Below are positions 1 through 8,921 of a stretch of DNA of 64,000 nucleotides, piece by piece. The first letter of the stretch is position 1; each line of letters opens with the position of its first letter. The notes below the pieces were generated by a model. That model searched no databases. It worked only from the letters and a program-made list of their open reading frames with translations, and was not told the origin of the DNA. This stretch comes from Glutamicibacter soli (lineage in GTDB: Bacteria > Actinomycetota > Actinomycetes > Actinomycetales > Micrococcaceae). The translations under genes and the position numbers were made by a program. The stretch spans positions 186,001 through 250,000 of the forward strand of contig NZ_POAF01000001.1 in assembly GCF_003309065.1 (NCBI RefSeq), written 5' to 3'.

Positions 1-818
1 ATCTTGGCCAGTTCGTCCGGGTTGTCGAAGAAGGTGGTGGCCTTCACGATGGCTTCGGCGCGCTGCACCGGGTTGCCGGACTTGAAGATGCCCGAGCCAA
101 CGAAGACGCCGTCGGCACCCAGCTGCATCATCATGGCAGCGTCGGCAGGGGTTGCGATGCCGCCCGCGGTGAACAGCACTACCGGGAGCTTGCCGGTGGC
201 GGCAACTTCCTTGACCAGCTCGTATGGAGCCTGCAGTTCCTTGGCGGCAACGTACAGCTCGTCTTCCGGCAGGGCCGAGAGCTTTGCGATTTCCGCGCGG
301 ATCTTGCGCATGTGGCCGGTGGCGTTGGAAACGTCGCCGGTGCCTGCCTCGCCCTTCGAGCGGATCATCGCGGCACCTTCGTTGATGCGGCGCAGAGCTT
401 CGCCGAGGTTGGTGGCACCGCAGACGAACGGCACGGTGAACGGTTGCTTGTCGATGTGGTTCTCGTAGTCGGCTGGCGAGAGGACCTCGGACTCGTCGAT
501 GTAGTCGACACCCAGCGACTGGAGGATCTGCGCCTCGACGAAGTGGCCAATGCGGGCCTTGGCCATCACCGGGATGGAGACCTCGTTGATGATGCCGTCG
601 ATCATGTCCGGATCGCTCATGCGGGATACGCCGCCCTGGGCGCGGATATCGGCAGGAACCCGCTCCAGCGCCATGACAGCGACCGCGCCTGCATCTTCAG
701 CGATACGTGCCTGCTCCGGGGTGACAACGTCCATGATGACGCCGCCCTTGAGCATTTCAGCCATGCCGCGCTTAACGCGGTCCGAACCGATAACTGGGTT
801 CTGGGAGTTCGAAGACAT
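1..818 (-). CDS. pdxS: Pyridoxal 5'-phosphate synthase lyase subunit PdxS (3' end cut by window)
   Basis: PdxS condenses ribose 5-phosphate, glyceraldehyde 3-phosphate and PdxT-derived ammonia into PLP in the cytosol. The first 272 residues are visible out of roughly 300 for the family. The start at 818 reads [20 protein letters not shown] and has GGAA-type purines upstream. The (beta/alpha)8 barrel is recognisable from [32 protein letters not shown], the MAKARIGH segment (the Lys position of the family) and the phosphate-binding [17 protein letters not shown] stretch. The C-terminal part, and any pdxT partner, lies beyond base 1. Identification is firm. Confidence 0.96.
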   Translation of the reverse strand, partial: MSSNSQNPVIGSDRVKRGMAEMLKGGVIMDVVTPEQARIAEDAGAVAVMALERVPADIRAQGGVSRMSDPDMIDGIINEVSIPVMAKARIGHFVEAQILQSLGVDYIDESEVLSPADYENHIDKQPFTVPFVCGATNLGEALRRINEGAAMIRSKGEAGTGDVSNATGHMRKIRAEIAKLSALPEDELYVAAKELQAPYELVKEVAATGKLPVVLFTAGGIATPADAAMMMQLGADGVFVGSGIFKSGNPVQRAEAIVKATTFFDNPDELAK

Positions 819-952
819 GGGGAGAACTGGTTCCTTTCAATACTGCATAAAAATGTCGCTGGGCGCCCGAGATTCTACCGTGGAATGCGGGGAGCGACGA
901 GGTAGTACCCATTCATCGTAGGATCAGCGAAGTTCATAACCTTGAGTGTTGC

Positions 953-1025
953 GTAACATTGTTACGGTAGGAGATTTATCCCTTAGATCAGGTTTCCGGC
1001 GTAACAATTGGATCTCCGCGTTACC
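953..1025. repeat. GTAAC inverted and direct repeats upstream of pdxS
   Basis: A short palindrome GTAAC-ATT-GTTAC lies at 953-965. GCGTAACA recurs at 999-1006, and an inverted half site GCGTTACC lies at 1018-1025. They sit 135-207 bases upstream of the pdxS start in an otherwise empty stretch of about 600 bases (819-1420), so they could be an operator. No MocR/PdxR-type regulator gene is in view. The remaining gap holds only the terminator-like hairpin at 1365-1407 and no convincing ORF. Confidence 0.35.
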
Positions 1026-1364
1026 TCTGGTCAAAGCCTATTTTCACGAATTTGCTACGACATTGCCGCACGCTAGATGAGTTGTCATAGGGCAAAACCC
1101 CGGTGTCACATTCTGGGCTCCAATGCCATGCGGATCAATGCTGCGCTTCGGGCATCTACGGCTCTCGCCAGCAGTCTTGGTAGATTCCGACATTCGGCGG
1201 CAGATTTTCACTGCCCGGTCAGTGCATCCCTGTTGATGGCCAGCCTTCGACAACGTCGTCTGCGCCGGGCTCGTGGGTCGTGTTCGTTTCTGGTTTCGCA
1301 TGTTTTTAGCGCGGACCGATGCGTCGGTCCACGCACGTTTCGTGCGCATTGCATATATGCAGAA

Positions 1365-1407
1365 GGCACCGCCATTCGGTGAGCGTGAGCTTCGGAACGA
1401 CGGTGCC
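1365..1407 (-). terminator. Stem-loop downstream of the glycerophosphodiester operon
   Basis: GGCACCG at 1365-1371 pairs with CGGTGCC at 1401-1407, with partial pairing inside. On the minus strand it follows the phosphodiesterase stop (1421) by about 14 bases and runs into a short TTCT tract, so it is a plausible but weak terminator. Confidence 0.5.
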
Positions 1408-1420
1408 ATGGATCTGCTGG

Positions 1421-2170
1421 CTATGCAGGAATCTCGGCCACGATGTCGGCTATCCATGTTTTGGCGGCCGCCGGATCATCGGCGCAGACCGCGGCGGCTC
1501 CGATCGCCAAGGCCTGACGCACGTCGTCCGGACCGCGAAGCGGCCAGAGCGTGGGCAGGTATCCCTTACGGTGGAGCTCCTGCACCGTAGCATCGCGCAC
1601 AGCGTGGACATTCAGGTGCACAAAGGTCGCCTGGCTTTCGGCCAGCAATCCAAACAGCGCGTCAACATCGTCGGTCAGGGTGGTGGTGCCTCCGAGGATG
1701 AATCCCCGCGAAACCTGCGGGCACAATGTCTTGATCTGCACCAGTGCCTCATGGTTGAAGCTCGTGAACTGCAGCCGCTCGAAGTCCTGCGGCCTGGCAT
1801 TGACGATCGCAGCAGCTGCCGGGACGACACGGGGATCCTTGATCTCGATCTGGATGGCGGTGGTCGTGGCGTCCAGTGCCTCGGTGAGCGTAGGAATACC
1901 CAGCCACTCCCCCAGATCGACACCTCGAAGTTCTTCCATCGTCAGGGTAGCTACATTGATGCCGGCGAGGGCACCCGGTGTGGGGGCAACCCGGTCAATC
2001 GTCTCGTCATGCAGGATGAACACCTCGCCGTCGGCAGACAGCCTGATATCCAGCTCGATCTCGGCAACACCCAGCTCTTCGGCATAGCGGTAGGATTCCA
2101 GCGTATTTTCCGGGCGATGGGCCATGGCGCCGCGGTGCCCGACAAGTCGCATTCCAGTCATCTGGCTCAT
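1421..2170 (-). CDS. ugpQ: Glycerophosphodiester phosphodiesterase
   Basis: This 249-residue enzyme should hydrolyse glycerophosphodiesters to glycerol 3-phosphate and an alcohol. The GDPD signature is clear at the N-terminus: VGHRGAMAHRPENT carries the catalytic His and the metal-binding Glu, followed by EIELDIRLSADGEVFILHDE with the second acidic pair and second His. A later EIKDP strand is also typical. No signal peptide is seen, so it is probably cytosolic. It starts 2 bases after the substrate-binding protein stop (2173) and is likely translationally coupled. An in-frame extension further upstream merely antisenses the neighbour's reading frame and was dropped. Confidence 0.93.
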   Translation of the reverse strand: MSQMTGMRLVGHRGAMAHRPENTLESYRYAEELGVAEIELDIRLSADGEVFILHDETIDRVAPTPGALAGINVATLTMEELRGVDLGEWLGIPTLTEALDATTTAIQIEIKDPRVVPAAAAIVNARPQDFERLQFTSFNHEALVQIKTLCPQVSRGFILGGTTTLTDDVDALFGLLAESQATFVHLNVHAVRDATVQELHRKGYLPTLWPLRGPDDVRQALAIGAAAVCADDPAAAKTWIADIVAEIPA

Positions 2171-2172
2171 GG

Positions 2173-3540
2173 TTAGGCAACCTTCTCTTCGTAGGTGGCG
2201 CGGATCTTGTCCGCTTCGGCGCGCAGCTTCGCAGCTACCGGCTTCACCAGCTCCTCCGGCTTGACGTTGGAGGTGTAGTTCTTCTGCACCATCTGCTTGA
2301 GCTCCGAAATGGCGGAGGTGACGTAGCGGCGCACATCGTCCGGACCCGAGGCGATCTGCAGCTGGTCCACGGCGACCTGGTAGTTGGGATTCTTGTCCAT
2401 CAGGTCGGTGACGAGCTTGGAGCTGGTTGCCCCCTTGGTCACCGGAAGGTACCCGGTGCCGACGGTCCACTGCGAGGAGATTTCGTCGTTGGCCAGGAAG
2501 CGCAGGACCTCGACCGCATCGGCCTTGCGCTCGTCGCTGATCTGACGCAGGACGGACAGGCCGCCGCCTCCGGTAGGAGTTCCCGTCCCGGCAGGGCCCT
2601 TGGGCATGAAGCCGGTGCCGACCTCGAACTTGGCTGCCTTGGTGACGCTGGTCAGCCCGCCGGTGGACTGGGTGACGGTGGCGCACTGGCCGTTGCTGAA
2701 GTCGTTGACGAAGCTCTGCGCCAGGTACATGCTCTTGTCCTCGTGGACCAGCTGGCGTTCGAAGTCCACGGCGGCCAGCGACTCGGCGCTGTCCAGACGC
2801 ACGTCCAGCCCGTTGGAGATCGCGCCTCCGAAGGCCCAGAGCAGTCCGCTGAAGTACCAGTCGTCGGCGCCGGTCAGGGCGCGCATCTTCATGGTGTTGC
2901 CCTTGAACTTCACACCGGTGACTTCCTTGCCCCAGCTGCGGAATTCATCCCAGGTTCCCGGGGCTCGATCAGGCAGGCCTACGCTGGCGAAGAGATCCCG
3001 GTTGTAGTAGAACAGCGGAGTCGAACGGGCGAAGGGAACCCAGTAGGACTCGTCGCGCACGGTGCCTTCCTTGTAGAAGTTCTCCGTGTATACCGATGGG
3101 CCGAAACTGGAGTCGTGGTACTTGTTCAGTGGCTCCAGCGCGTCGGAGAGGAAGTAGCGGTTCCAGTGGATGTCGGAGAGCACCGCGAGATCCGGAACCT
3201 GCTTGGCCCGCAGGCCTGCAGTGAGCTTCTCGCCCACTCCGTCATAGCCGTCGAACTGCTGGACCTCCGCATAAATCGCGGTCTGCGACTCGTTGAACTT
3301 CTTGATCAGGTCGGCGAACATCTTGCCGTTGTCGCCTCCCCAGGAGCTCCAGATCACGACGTTGCGGCGGCCGGCGAAGCCGGCGGGCACCTTTGTGGCC
3401 GGCTGCGCGAAGGTTGCGGTGGAGGAGTTCCCGCAGGCCGCCAGTGCCGGGATGGCCAGGGCGGTGAGGCCGAGGGCGCCAAGGAAGCTGCGGCGCGACG
3501 ATGATTTCTCCAGTGTGCTGGCAAGCGGGTTGTTCTGCAT
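2173..3540 (-). CDS. ugpB: ABC transporter substrate-binding lipoprotein, glycerol-3-phosphate (UgpB) type
   Basis: This 455-residue extracytoplasmic binding protein captures the solute and delivers it to the permeases. The N-terminus SSRRSFLGALG followed by a hydrophobic stretch and the lipobox LAAC indicates a Tat-like lipoprotein signal, cleaved before the Cys near residue 36. The fold is family-1 (maltose/UgpB cluster), with VVIWSSWGGDNGKMFADLI near the mature N-terminus and VPFARSTPLFYYNRDLF in the hinge region. The gene order permease-permease-binding protein-phosphodiesterase points to glycerol 3-phosphate or glycerophosphodiesters, but substrate assignment is inference. A gap of 61 bases separates it from the upstream permease gene. 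Confidence 0.88.
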   Translation of the reverse strand: MQNNPLASTLEKSSSRRSFLGALGLTALAIPALAACGNSSTATFAQPATKVPAGFAGRRNVVIWSSWGGDNGKMFADLIKKFNESQTAIYAEVQQFDGYDGVGEKLTAGLRAKQVPDLAVLSDIHWNRYFLSDALEPLNKYHDSSFGPSVYTENFYKEGTVRDESYWVPFARSTPLFYYNRDLFASVGLPDRAPGTWDEFRSWGKEVTGVKFKGNTMKMRALTGADDWYFSGLLWAFGGAISNGLDVRLDSAESLAAVDFERQLVHEDKSMYLAQSFVNDFSNGQCATVTQSTGGLTSVTKAAKFEVGTGFMPKGPAGTGTPTGGGGLSVLRQISDERKADAVEVLRFLANDEISSQWTVGTGYLPVTKGATSSKLVTDLMDKNPNYQVAVDQLQIASGPDDVRRYVTSAISELKQMVQKNYTSNVKPEELVKPVAAKLRAEADKIRATYEEKVA

Positions 3541-3601
3541 GGTTGGGTCCTTTGTGATTGCGGTGAAATGCGGGCGGTTTGCGGATTTCGGGGTTTACGG
3601 C

Positions 3602-4486
3602 CTAGCGGCGCACTGCGGCGCCGGCCATGCCGTTGATGATGTACTTCTGGGCGAAGAGGAAGAGCAGCAGCATGGGCAGGACAATCATCAGCGTCGCGGC
3701 CATGATCATGCCCCAGTCGTCCAGTCCCTCGGATTGCTTCAGGAACATCAGGCCGATGGGCATCGTGCGCATGTCGAGGGTGTTCGTGACCAGCAGCGGC
3801 CAGATGAAGTCGTTCCATTCGTCGATGACCGCGATCAGCGCCACGGTGATGACCGCCGGCTTGGACATCGGCAGAACGAAGGACCACAGCTTGCGCAGGT
3901 GGCCGGCCCCGTCGAGTTCGGCCGCTTCCAGCACTTCCTTGGGCAGGCCCATGAAATGCTGGCGCAGCAGGAAGGTTCCGAAGGCGGAGCCGAGCCCCGG
4001 CAGGATGATGCCGGCATAGGTGTTGATCAGCCCGAGGTTGCTGATCGTCGAGTAGTTCAGCAGCAAGGTGACATGGCCCGGAACCATGAGCGCGCCGAGC
4101 ACTCCCAGGAACAGCCATTTCTTGCCGGGGAAGGGCAGAAATGCGAAGGCGTAGGCGGTGAGGGCCGCGAGCGCCACTTTCACCGTGGCGCCGACGGTGG
4201 TGACCAGCAGCGAATTCATGAAGAACTGGTCGAATGGCGCGGCGGCCAACGCCGCCGAGAAATTCTCGGTGGTTGGCTCGCTGGGCCACGGCGTGAATGG
4301 CCACTGGTAGATTTCGTCGTTGGGCTTGATCGCCGCCAAGACCATCCAATAGGCCGGCACCAGGAAAACCAGGGCGATCAGGCCCAGCAGCAGGTAGCTG
4401 GCGAGATGGCGCTTCCGGCGCTTGGCCGGTGGACGACCGCCGGCCGCGGTTGTCGTCTCACGTGTAAGGGATGCCAGGGCGCTCAC
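3602..4486 (-). CDS. ugpE: ABC transporter permease, UgpE-like
   Basis: This 294-residue inner-membrane subunit is of the MalG/UgpE type. After a basic N-terminus (KRRKRH) come about six transmembrane helices, and the EAA loop EAAELDGAGHLRKLW (with the conserved G) docks the ATPase. The GTG start at 4486 gives a 4-base GTGA overlap with the upstream permease stop. The longer open frame upstream only shadows ugpA. No ATP-binding gene accompanies the operon, so a shared MsmK/UgpC-type ATPase encoded elsewhere must energise it. Confidence 0.9.
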   Translation of the reverse strand: MSALASLTRETTTAAGGRPPAKRRKRHLASYLLLGLIALVFLVPAYWMVLAAIKPNDEIYQWPFTPWPSEPTTENFSAALAAAPFDQFFMNSLLVTTVGATVKVALAALTAYAFAFLPFPGKKWLFLGVLGALMVPGHVTLLLNYSTISNLGLINTYAGIILPGLGSAFGTFLLRQHFMGLPKEVLEAAELDGAGHLRKLWSFVLPMSKPAVITVALIAVIDEWNDFIWPLLVTNTLDMRTMPIGLMFLKQSEGLDDWGMIMAATLMIVLPMLLLFLFAQKYIINGMAGAAVRR

Positions 4487-5454
4487 GAGTAGTGCACCTT
4501 TCGTTCTGCGAATCGCATCTGCACCGCGGTGACCACGAGCAGGATGATGAACATGAAAACCGAGGAGGCTGCCGCGGATCCGATATTGAATTCCTGGAAT
4601 CCTTGCTCGTAGATGTACCAGCTCAGCGTCGTGGTTGAACCTGCCGGCCCGCCGCTGGTCATCATGGCGATCAGGTCGAATGCCTGGAAGGCGCCAATGA
4701 TCTGGGTGACGCACAGGAAAAAGGTTGTCGGCGTCAGCAATGGCCAGACGATTTTGCTGAAGGTCTTCCATCGGCCAGCGCCGTCCAATTGCGCCGCTTC
4801 AATGACGTCACGTGGAATCGACTGCAATGCGGCCAGGTAGACGATGGCCACGAAGCCCGCACCCTTCCACACTGCAACGATGATCAGTGCGGAGAGCGCC
4901 ATGTCCGGATCCGTCGTCCAGTGCGGCGAGTCCATGCCGATGGCGTTGAACAGCAGCCGCGACAGGCCGTAGTTGGGGTCGAAGACGAACAGCCAGACCG
5001 CTGCCACCGCGGCACCGGAAATAACATGCGGCGTGAAGGCCAAGGTGGACACTGCCTTGGTGCCCCTGGCGCCGCCGTTGAACAGCAGCGCCATGCCCAG
5101 GCCGCAGACGAGGCTTGCCCCGACCACTGCCACGACCCAGGTCAGGGTCCGCCGCATGACGTCGACGAAGCCGGGGTCGGTGAAGAGCGCGGTGTAGTTT
5201 TCCAAGCCGATGAAGTTCGGGAACGGGGAGATCATGTCCCAGTCGGTGAGGCTCAAGAGCAGATTTCCCAGGATCGGCCAATAGGCAAAAACTGCAATCA
5301 GCAGCAGGTTGGGAAATGCGAAGAGCGCAAACAATAAATATTTCCGGTGGTTCCTGGATTGCGGTTCCGCGGGAGCCGCGATCGGGGACTCGGTATGAAG
5401 GTCCTTGGTTGCGCCAGCGGTGGGCGCCGTTCGTTCGGTTTCGAGAACCGTCAT
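4483..5454 (-). CDS. ugpA: ABC transporter permease, UgpA-like
   Basis: This 323-residue MalF/UgpA-type permease has six predicted helices, beginning with YLLFALFAFPNLLLIAVFAY, and the EAA loop EAAQLDGAGRWKTFSKIVWP. Three in-frame ATGs occur at 5469, 5460 and 5454. The last was chosen because GAGAGG lies 7 bases before it. It is the first gene of the operon ugpA-ugpE-ugpB-ugpQ and is divergent from the DeoR-type regulator at 5768. The intergenic region holds inverted repeats that could bind that regulator. Confidence 0.9.
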   Translation of the reverse strand: MTVLETERTAPTAGATKDLHTESPIAAPAEPQSRNHRKYLLFALFAFPNLLLIAVFAYWPILGNLLLSLTDWDMISPFPNFIGLENYTALFTDPGFVDVMRRTLTWVVAVVGASLVCGLGMALLFNGGARGTKAVSTLAFTPHVISGAAVAAVWLFVFDPNYGLSRLLFNAIGMDSPHWTTDPDMALSALIIVAVWKGAGFVAIVYLAALQSIPRDVIEAAQLDGAGRWKTFSKIVWPLLTPTTFFLCVTQIIGAFQAFDLIAMMTSGGPAGSTTTLSWYIYEQGFQEFNIGSAAASSVFMFIILLVVTAVQMRFAERKVHYS

Positions 5455-5703
5455 TCTCATGCCTCTCAAATTTCACATGACTACTTGAGATTTCACGTAC
5501 TCGAGAACGATAGTTTCACTCGGACCACAGTCGGTCAACCTGCCTATTACCTGCGATTCAGATCACAGCACCATTTATTCAAATCGCAAGAATTTGCTGA
5601 TTTACAAGGGAGTTTGCCATTCTTAATCAACATCGCTCCCCGCGGGCAACCTGCACGACAAGATCACGACAAGCTATCTTCAGGTGAAGTTCATTTAGCG
5701 TTC

Positions 5704-5747
5704 ATAACAATTTTTAAGTGAAATCACTAAATGAGGTAAGTTGTTAT
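5704..5747. promoter_or_regulatory. Nested inverted repeats between ugpA and the DeoR-type regulator
   Basis: ATAACAA at 5704-5710 is mirrored by TTGTTAT at 5741-5747. Inside, GTGA-AA-TCAC at 5718-5727 forms a second dyad with an almost identical centre, and A/T-rich arms extend it. Their place in the divergent promoter region suggests operators for the adjacent DeoR/GlpR-like protein controlling both directions. This is inference from position and symmetry. Confidence 0.5.
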
Positions 5748-5767
5748 AAATCCCTGAAAGGCAGGCC

Positions 5768-6571
5768 ATGAGCACACCTAAGACCGGAACCCGCCCGCAG
5801 CGGCTTGAAGAAATTCTCCAGCTGCTTCTGGACGATGAAAAGAGCTCGGCGCAATCCCTCGCGGCTCGATTCGACGTTTCAGTCATGACCATCCACCGCG
5901 ACCTCGATGAGTTGCAGCGCCGCGGGATGGTGCGCAAATTCCACGGCGGCGTCTCCGTCGCCCGCACGGGGAACCATGAAATCGCCGCCTCGCTGCGGCG
6001 CAACATCGCCACCGAGAACAAGCAGCGTCTGGCACAGTGCGCCGCTGGTTTGCTCACGCCGGGGCAGTCGCTATTTCTGGACGACTCAACCACTGTGGCA
6101 TTCATGGCGCCGGCAGTCGCCGGCATCGACGGCCTTGGCATCTCGACGAACTACCTGCCATTGCTCAACACCCTGGCCGAGGCCGGCGCCGCGGAGGTTC
6201 GGGCCATCGGCGGAACCTATGACCACAGCCACGAGTCGTTCCTGGGGCTGGCTGCGGTGCGTGCAGTGCAGGAGCTGCGCGTCGACATGGCCTTCGTTTC
6301 CACCAGCACCGCCGATGCCGATGGCTTCTACCACCAGGAGGAGGCGATCGTCGAGTTGAAGATGGCGATGCTGCGCTCGGCGCGGCGCAGGGTGTTGCTC
6401 ATGGATTCGAGCAAGCTCGGCCAGAGCTCCATGCACCGCCTTGGCGGGTGGGACAAAGTCGACGACCTGATCACCGATGCGCTGGCGCCGGCGGACTTCC
6501 TGGGCCAGCTGAAAACACTGGGCGTCCGGGTGCACGTGGCCCCCGACGCGATGGAGGGAATCACCGAATGA
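5768..6571 (+). CDS. DeoR/GlpR-family transcriptional regulator
   Basis: This 267-residue protein has an N-terminal DeoR helix-turn-helix (residues about 8-58, with SLAARFDVSVMTIHRDLDEL and the family hallmark KFHGG) and a C-terminal sugar-phosphate-isomerase-like sensor domain (FLDDSTTVAFMAP). GlpR-type members respond to phosphorylated sugars or glycerol 3-phosphate and often repress the linked uptake operon. GAAAGG precedes the ATG by 6 bases. It overlaps the HAD gene by ATGA. Function as repressor of the divergent ugp operon is inferred. Confidence 0.9.
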   Translation: MSTPKTGTRPQRLEEILQLLLDDEKSSAQSLAARFDVSVMTIHRDLDELQRRGMVRKFHGGVSVARTGNHEIAASLRRNIATENKQRLAQCAAGLLTPGQSLFLDDSTTVAFMAPAVAGIDGLGISTNYLPLLNTLAEAGAAEVRAIGGTYDHSHESFLGLAAVRAVQELRVDMAFVSTSTADADGFYHQEEAIVELKMAMLRSARRRVLLMDSSKLGQSSMHRLGGWDKVDDLITDALAPADFLGQLKTLGVRVHVAPDAMEGITE

Positions 6572-7260
6572 ACCAGGAACTTCCACGCGCGGTGCTGTGG
6601 GACATGGACGGGACGCTGGTCGACACCGAACCCTACTGGTTCCTTGCGCAGCGCGAACTGCTCGGCCGCTACTCGATTGCGTGGACCCAGGAGCAGGCGC
6701 ATGCGCTGGTCGGCAGCGCACTGCCGGATTCGGCCGCGTTTTTCCAGCAGCTCGGGGTTCCGTTGCCTGCCGACGAGCTGATCGGTACGCTGATCGGCAA
6801 GGTGGCGGCACGCACCCGGGCCGAAATCCCGTGGCGTCCGGGCGCCAGACGGCTGTTGCAGGAGCTGGACTCCTTGGGTGTCCCCTGCGCGCTGGTCACG
6901 ATGAGCCGCGGCCCGCTGGCCAAGGTGCTGCTCGATGCGCTGCCGCCGGATACCTTCGACGTGGTGGTGACCGGCGAAATGGTGCGGCGCGGCAAACCCG
7001 ATCCGGAACCGTACCTGCTGGCAGTGCAGCAGCTGTGCCGGAGGCACGAGCTGCCGCAGGAGGCAGCCCGTGCCATGGTCGCCGTCGAGGATTCGCCGCC
7101 CGGAGTGCGCTCCGCCCTGGCGGCTGGGCTGTGCACCGTCGGAGTGCCCAACATGGTGCCACTGGAAGCGCTGCCCGGACTGGTGCGGTGGGACAGCTTG
7201 GCGGGCCGGTCGGCCGCCCAGCTCGGTGCACTGGTGGGCCGGCCGGTCCCGGCAGGCTAG
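6568..7260 (+). CDS. HAD-superfamily phosphatase (PGM/phosphoglycolate-phosphatase type)
   Basis: This 230-residue protein has all four HAD motifs: WDMDGTLVDTEP (nucleophile Asp and acid/base Asp), the VTMS Thr/Ser motif, the Lys in RRGKPDPEPY, and EDSPPG. The cap between motifs I and II is alpha-helical (C1 type). The 4-base overlap with the DeoR regulator suggests a role in the same sugar- or glycerol-phosphate metabolism, perhaps a glycerol-3-phosphate phosphatase, but substrate cannot be read from sequence. Its TAG stop shares a CTAG tetranucleotide (7257-7260) with the convergent permease gene. Confidence 0.88.
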   Translation: MNQELPRAVLWDMDGTLVDTEPYWFLAQRELLGRYSIAWTQEQAHALVGSALPDSAAFFQQLGVPLPADELIGTLIGKVAARTRAEIPWRPGARRLLQELDSLGVPCALVTMSRGPLAKVLLDALPPDTFDVVVTGEMVRRGKPDPEPYLLAVQQLCRRHELPQEAARAMVAVEDSPPGVRSALAAGLCTVGVPNMVPLEALPGLVRWDSLAGRSAAQLGALVGRPVPAG

Positions 7261-8921
7261 TTCGTCAGCACGTCGCGGCGGTTGAATCGGGCCATGCCCG
7301 CAGCTCCGAGTGCCAGTGAAATCAGCAGCAGCACCGCCGGCGGGGTCCAGCTGAAGTCCTCTGCCGGAACCCTCGGGATGGCACCGAACGGCGTGGCGCG
7401 GATGACGTCTTCCGACAGCGAGAATAGCCCGCCGAACATCGCAGCCATCACCGAAATGCCGTAGACGGCCCAGGTGATCGCGGTGGTGGATCGCGGCAGG
7501 TAGCCGAAGGTCAGCAGCTGCAGTCCCAGCATGGAGAGCACCGCCGGCCAGAAAGCCAGGGCTGCGCCCGCGAGCTGTCCGGGATCGGCCGACCCCTGCG
7601 AGGCTGCGCCGGTAAGGTATCCACCCAGCACCAGCATGAACCCGGAGCCGAGCACGGCGATCAGCAGGTGCGCGCCGAGCCAGGTACCGCGGGACAGGGA
7701 GCCTGCCAGCTGCTGCTCCAGCCGTCCGCCTTCCTCCTCGCTGCGCGCCGCGCCCAGACACTGGATGGCGAAGGCTCCGGCCAGCAGGGCGTTGAAGAGC
7801 ACGAAGATGCCCAGCACGCCGTCGAGCATGCTGTGCCCGGTGCCCACGAAGTTACGGGCGAACGGGTTCTGCGGATCCAGCAGCGAGCTCATGGCCTGCG
7901 CCACGGAGCCGAAGAACAGGCCCGAGACGGCTGCTCCGATGAACCAGCCGACCAGCGAGGAGCGCTGCAGGCGCAGCGCCAGTCCCAGCGCGGTAGTGGT
8001 GAAGTTTCCGGCCGCGGCGGGACCCCGGCGTTCGGGCAGCAGTCCGGCGCCCAGGTCGCGGGTGCTTTCAAGGCGCAGGGCGAACAGGCATCCGGCCAGG
8101 CCCAGGCCGACCAGGGCGAGCAGCGGCCACCAGTTGTCCTCGCCGAAGGCGCGCATGTTCTGCGCCCAGCCGACGGGCGAGAACCAGCTCAGTGCGGTGG
8201 GGTCGACCCCGTCGGCCTGCAGGTCGGCGGCGGCGCGGATGAAGTAGAACAGCCCGATCAACGCCACGCCCAGCGAGTTCGCCCCACGGCTGGTGGAGGC
8301 CAGCTGGCCGCAGATCGCGCCCAGGCCGATGAAAGCAAGGCCGGTGCCGGCGATGGACGCGCCCATGACCCAGCTGCCGTTTGCCGGCAGCGCCACCGCC
8401 AGGCACAGCAGGCTGATCAGCAGGCCCGTGACCGCACACAGTCCCGCGGCAACCAGATAGTTCGCCGTCGGGTAGGCATGGCGCCCCAGCGCGGTGGAGC
8501 GCAGCAGTTCGGTGCGCCCGGCTTCCTCATCGGCCCGGCCGTTGCGGGTGACCAAGAAAACCACGGCGAAGCCCAGTGCCACCGCGAGCGTCATCCAGAT
8601 CTTGATGACTAGGATGCCTCCCAGCGAACCAGCCGCATAGGGCAGGCCGGTCATGGCGGCCACCGCAGGGGTGTTGGCCACCTGCGCGTAGGCGTCGCGC
8701 GCGGCCTGCGTGGGGAACGCCTGCTGCTGCGAGTCGTAGACCACCGGGATTATCGAGGCCAGCACCAGCGCCCAGATGGCCAGGCGAAGCCAGTTGCGGC
8801 GCAGGATGAACAGCGCCGCGGTGCCGGCCCCGGTCAGGGTGCCGGTGCCGCGCCTCGAGGCGGTCGGGTGCACCAGGTGCTCGGCCGGCGCATGGCGCCC
8901 GCGGGCGGTTCCGGTGCTCAT
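7257..8921 (-). CDS. ABC-2 type exporter permease (double-length, antibiotic-exporter type)
   Basis: This polytopic membrane protein of about 554 residues has two halves of roughly six helices each, resembling permeases of actinobacterial drug/polyketide exporters. The region after helix one (PVVYDSQQQAFPT) and the soluble TRNGRADEEAGRTELLRST motif are typical of this group. The second half repeats the feature as ARSEEEGGRLEQQLAGSLSR. ATG at 8921 overlaps the ATPase stop as TGATG; a GTG three bases earlier (8924) is an alternative start. It forms an operon with the ATPase and TetR genes. Exported substrate is unknown. Confidence 0.87.
   Translation of the reverse strand: MSTGTARGRHAPAEHLVHPTASRRGTGTLTGAGTAALFILRRNWLRLAIWALVLASIIPVVYDSQQQAFPTQAARDAYAQVANTPAVAAMTGLPYAAGSLGGILVIKIWMTLAVALGFAVVFLVTRNGRADEEAGRTELLRSTALGRHAYPTANYLVAAGLCAVTGLLISLLCLAVALPANGSWVMGASIAGTGLAFIGLGAICGQLASTSRGANSLGVALIGLFYFIRAAADLQADGVDPTALSWFSPVGWAQNMRAFGEDNWWPLLALVGLGLAGCLFALRLESTRDLGAGLLPERRGPAAAGNFTTTALGLALRLQRSSLVGWFIGAAVSGLFFGSVAQAMSSLLDPQNPFARNFVGTGHSMLDGVLGIFVLFNALLAGAFAIQCLGAARSEEEGGRLEQQLAGSLSRGTWLGAHLLIAVLGSGFMLVLGGYLTGAASQGSADPGQLAGAALAFWPAVLSMLGLQLLTFGYLPRSTTAITWAVYGISVMAAMFGGLFSLSEDVIRATPFGAIPRVPAEDFSWTPPAVLLLISLALGAAGMARFNRRDVLTN

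Noticed and set aside
1044-1457. 137-codon minus-strand frame between pdxS and the phosphodiesterase gene
   Set aside because: Arg/Ser-rich translation without domain, poor start, and it overlaps the terminator hairpin and the end of the phosphodiesterase gene. Treated as non-coding.
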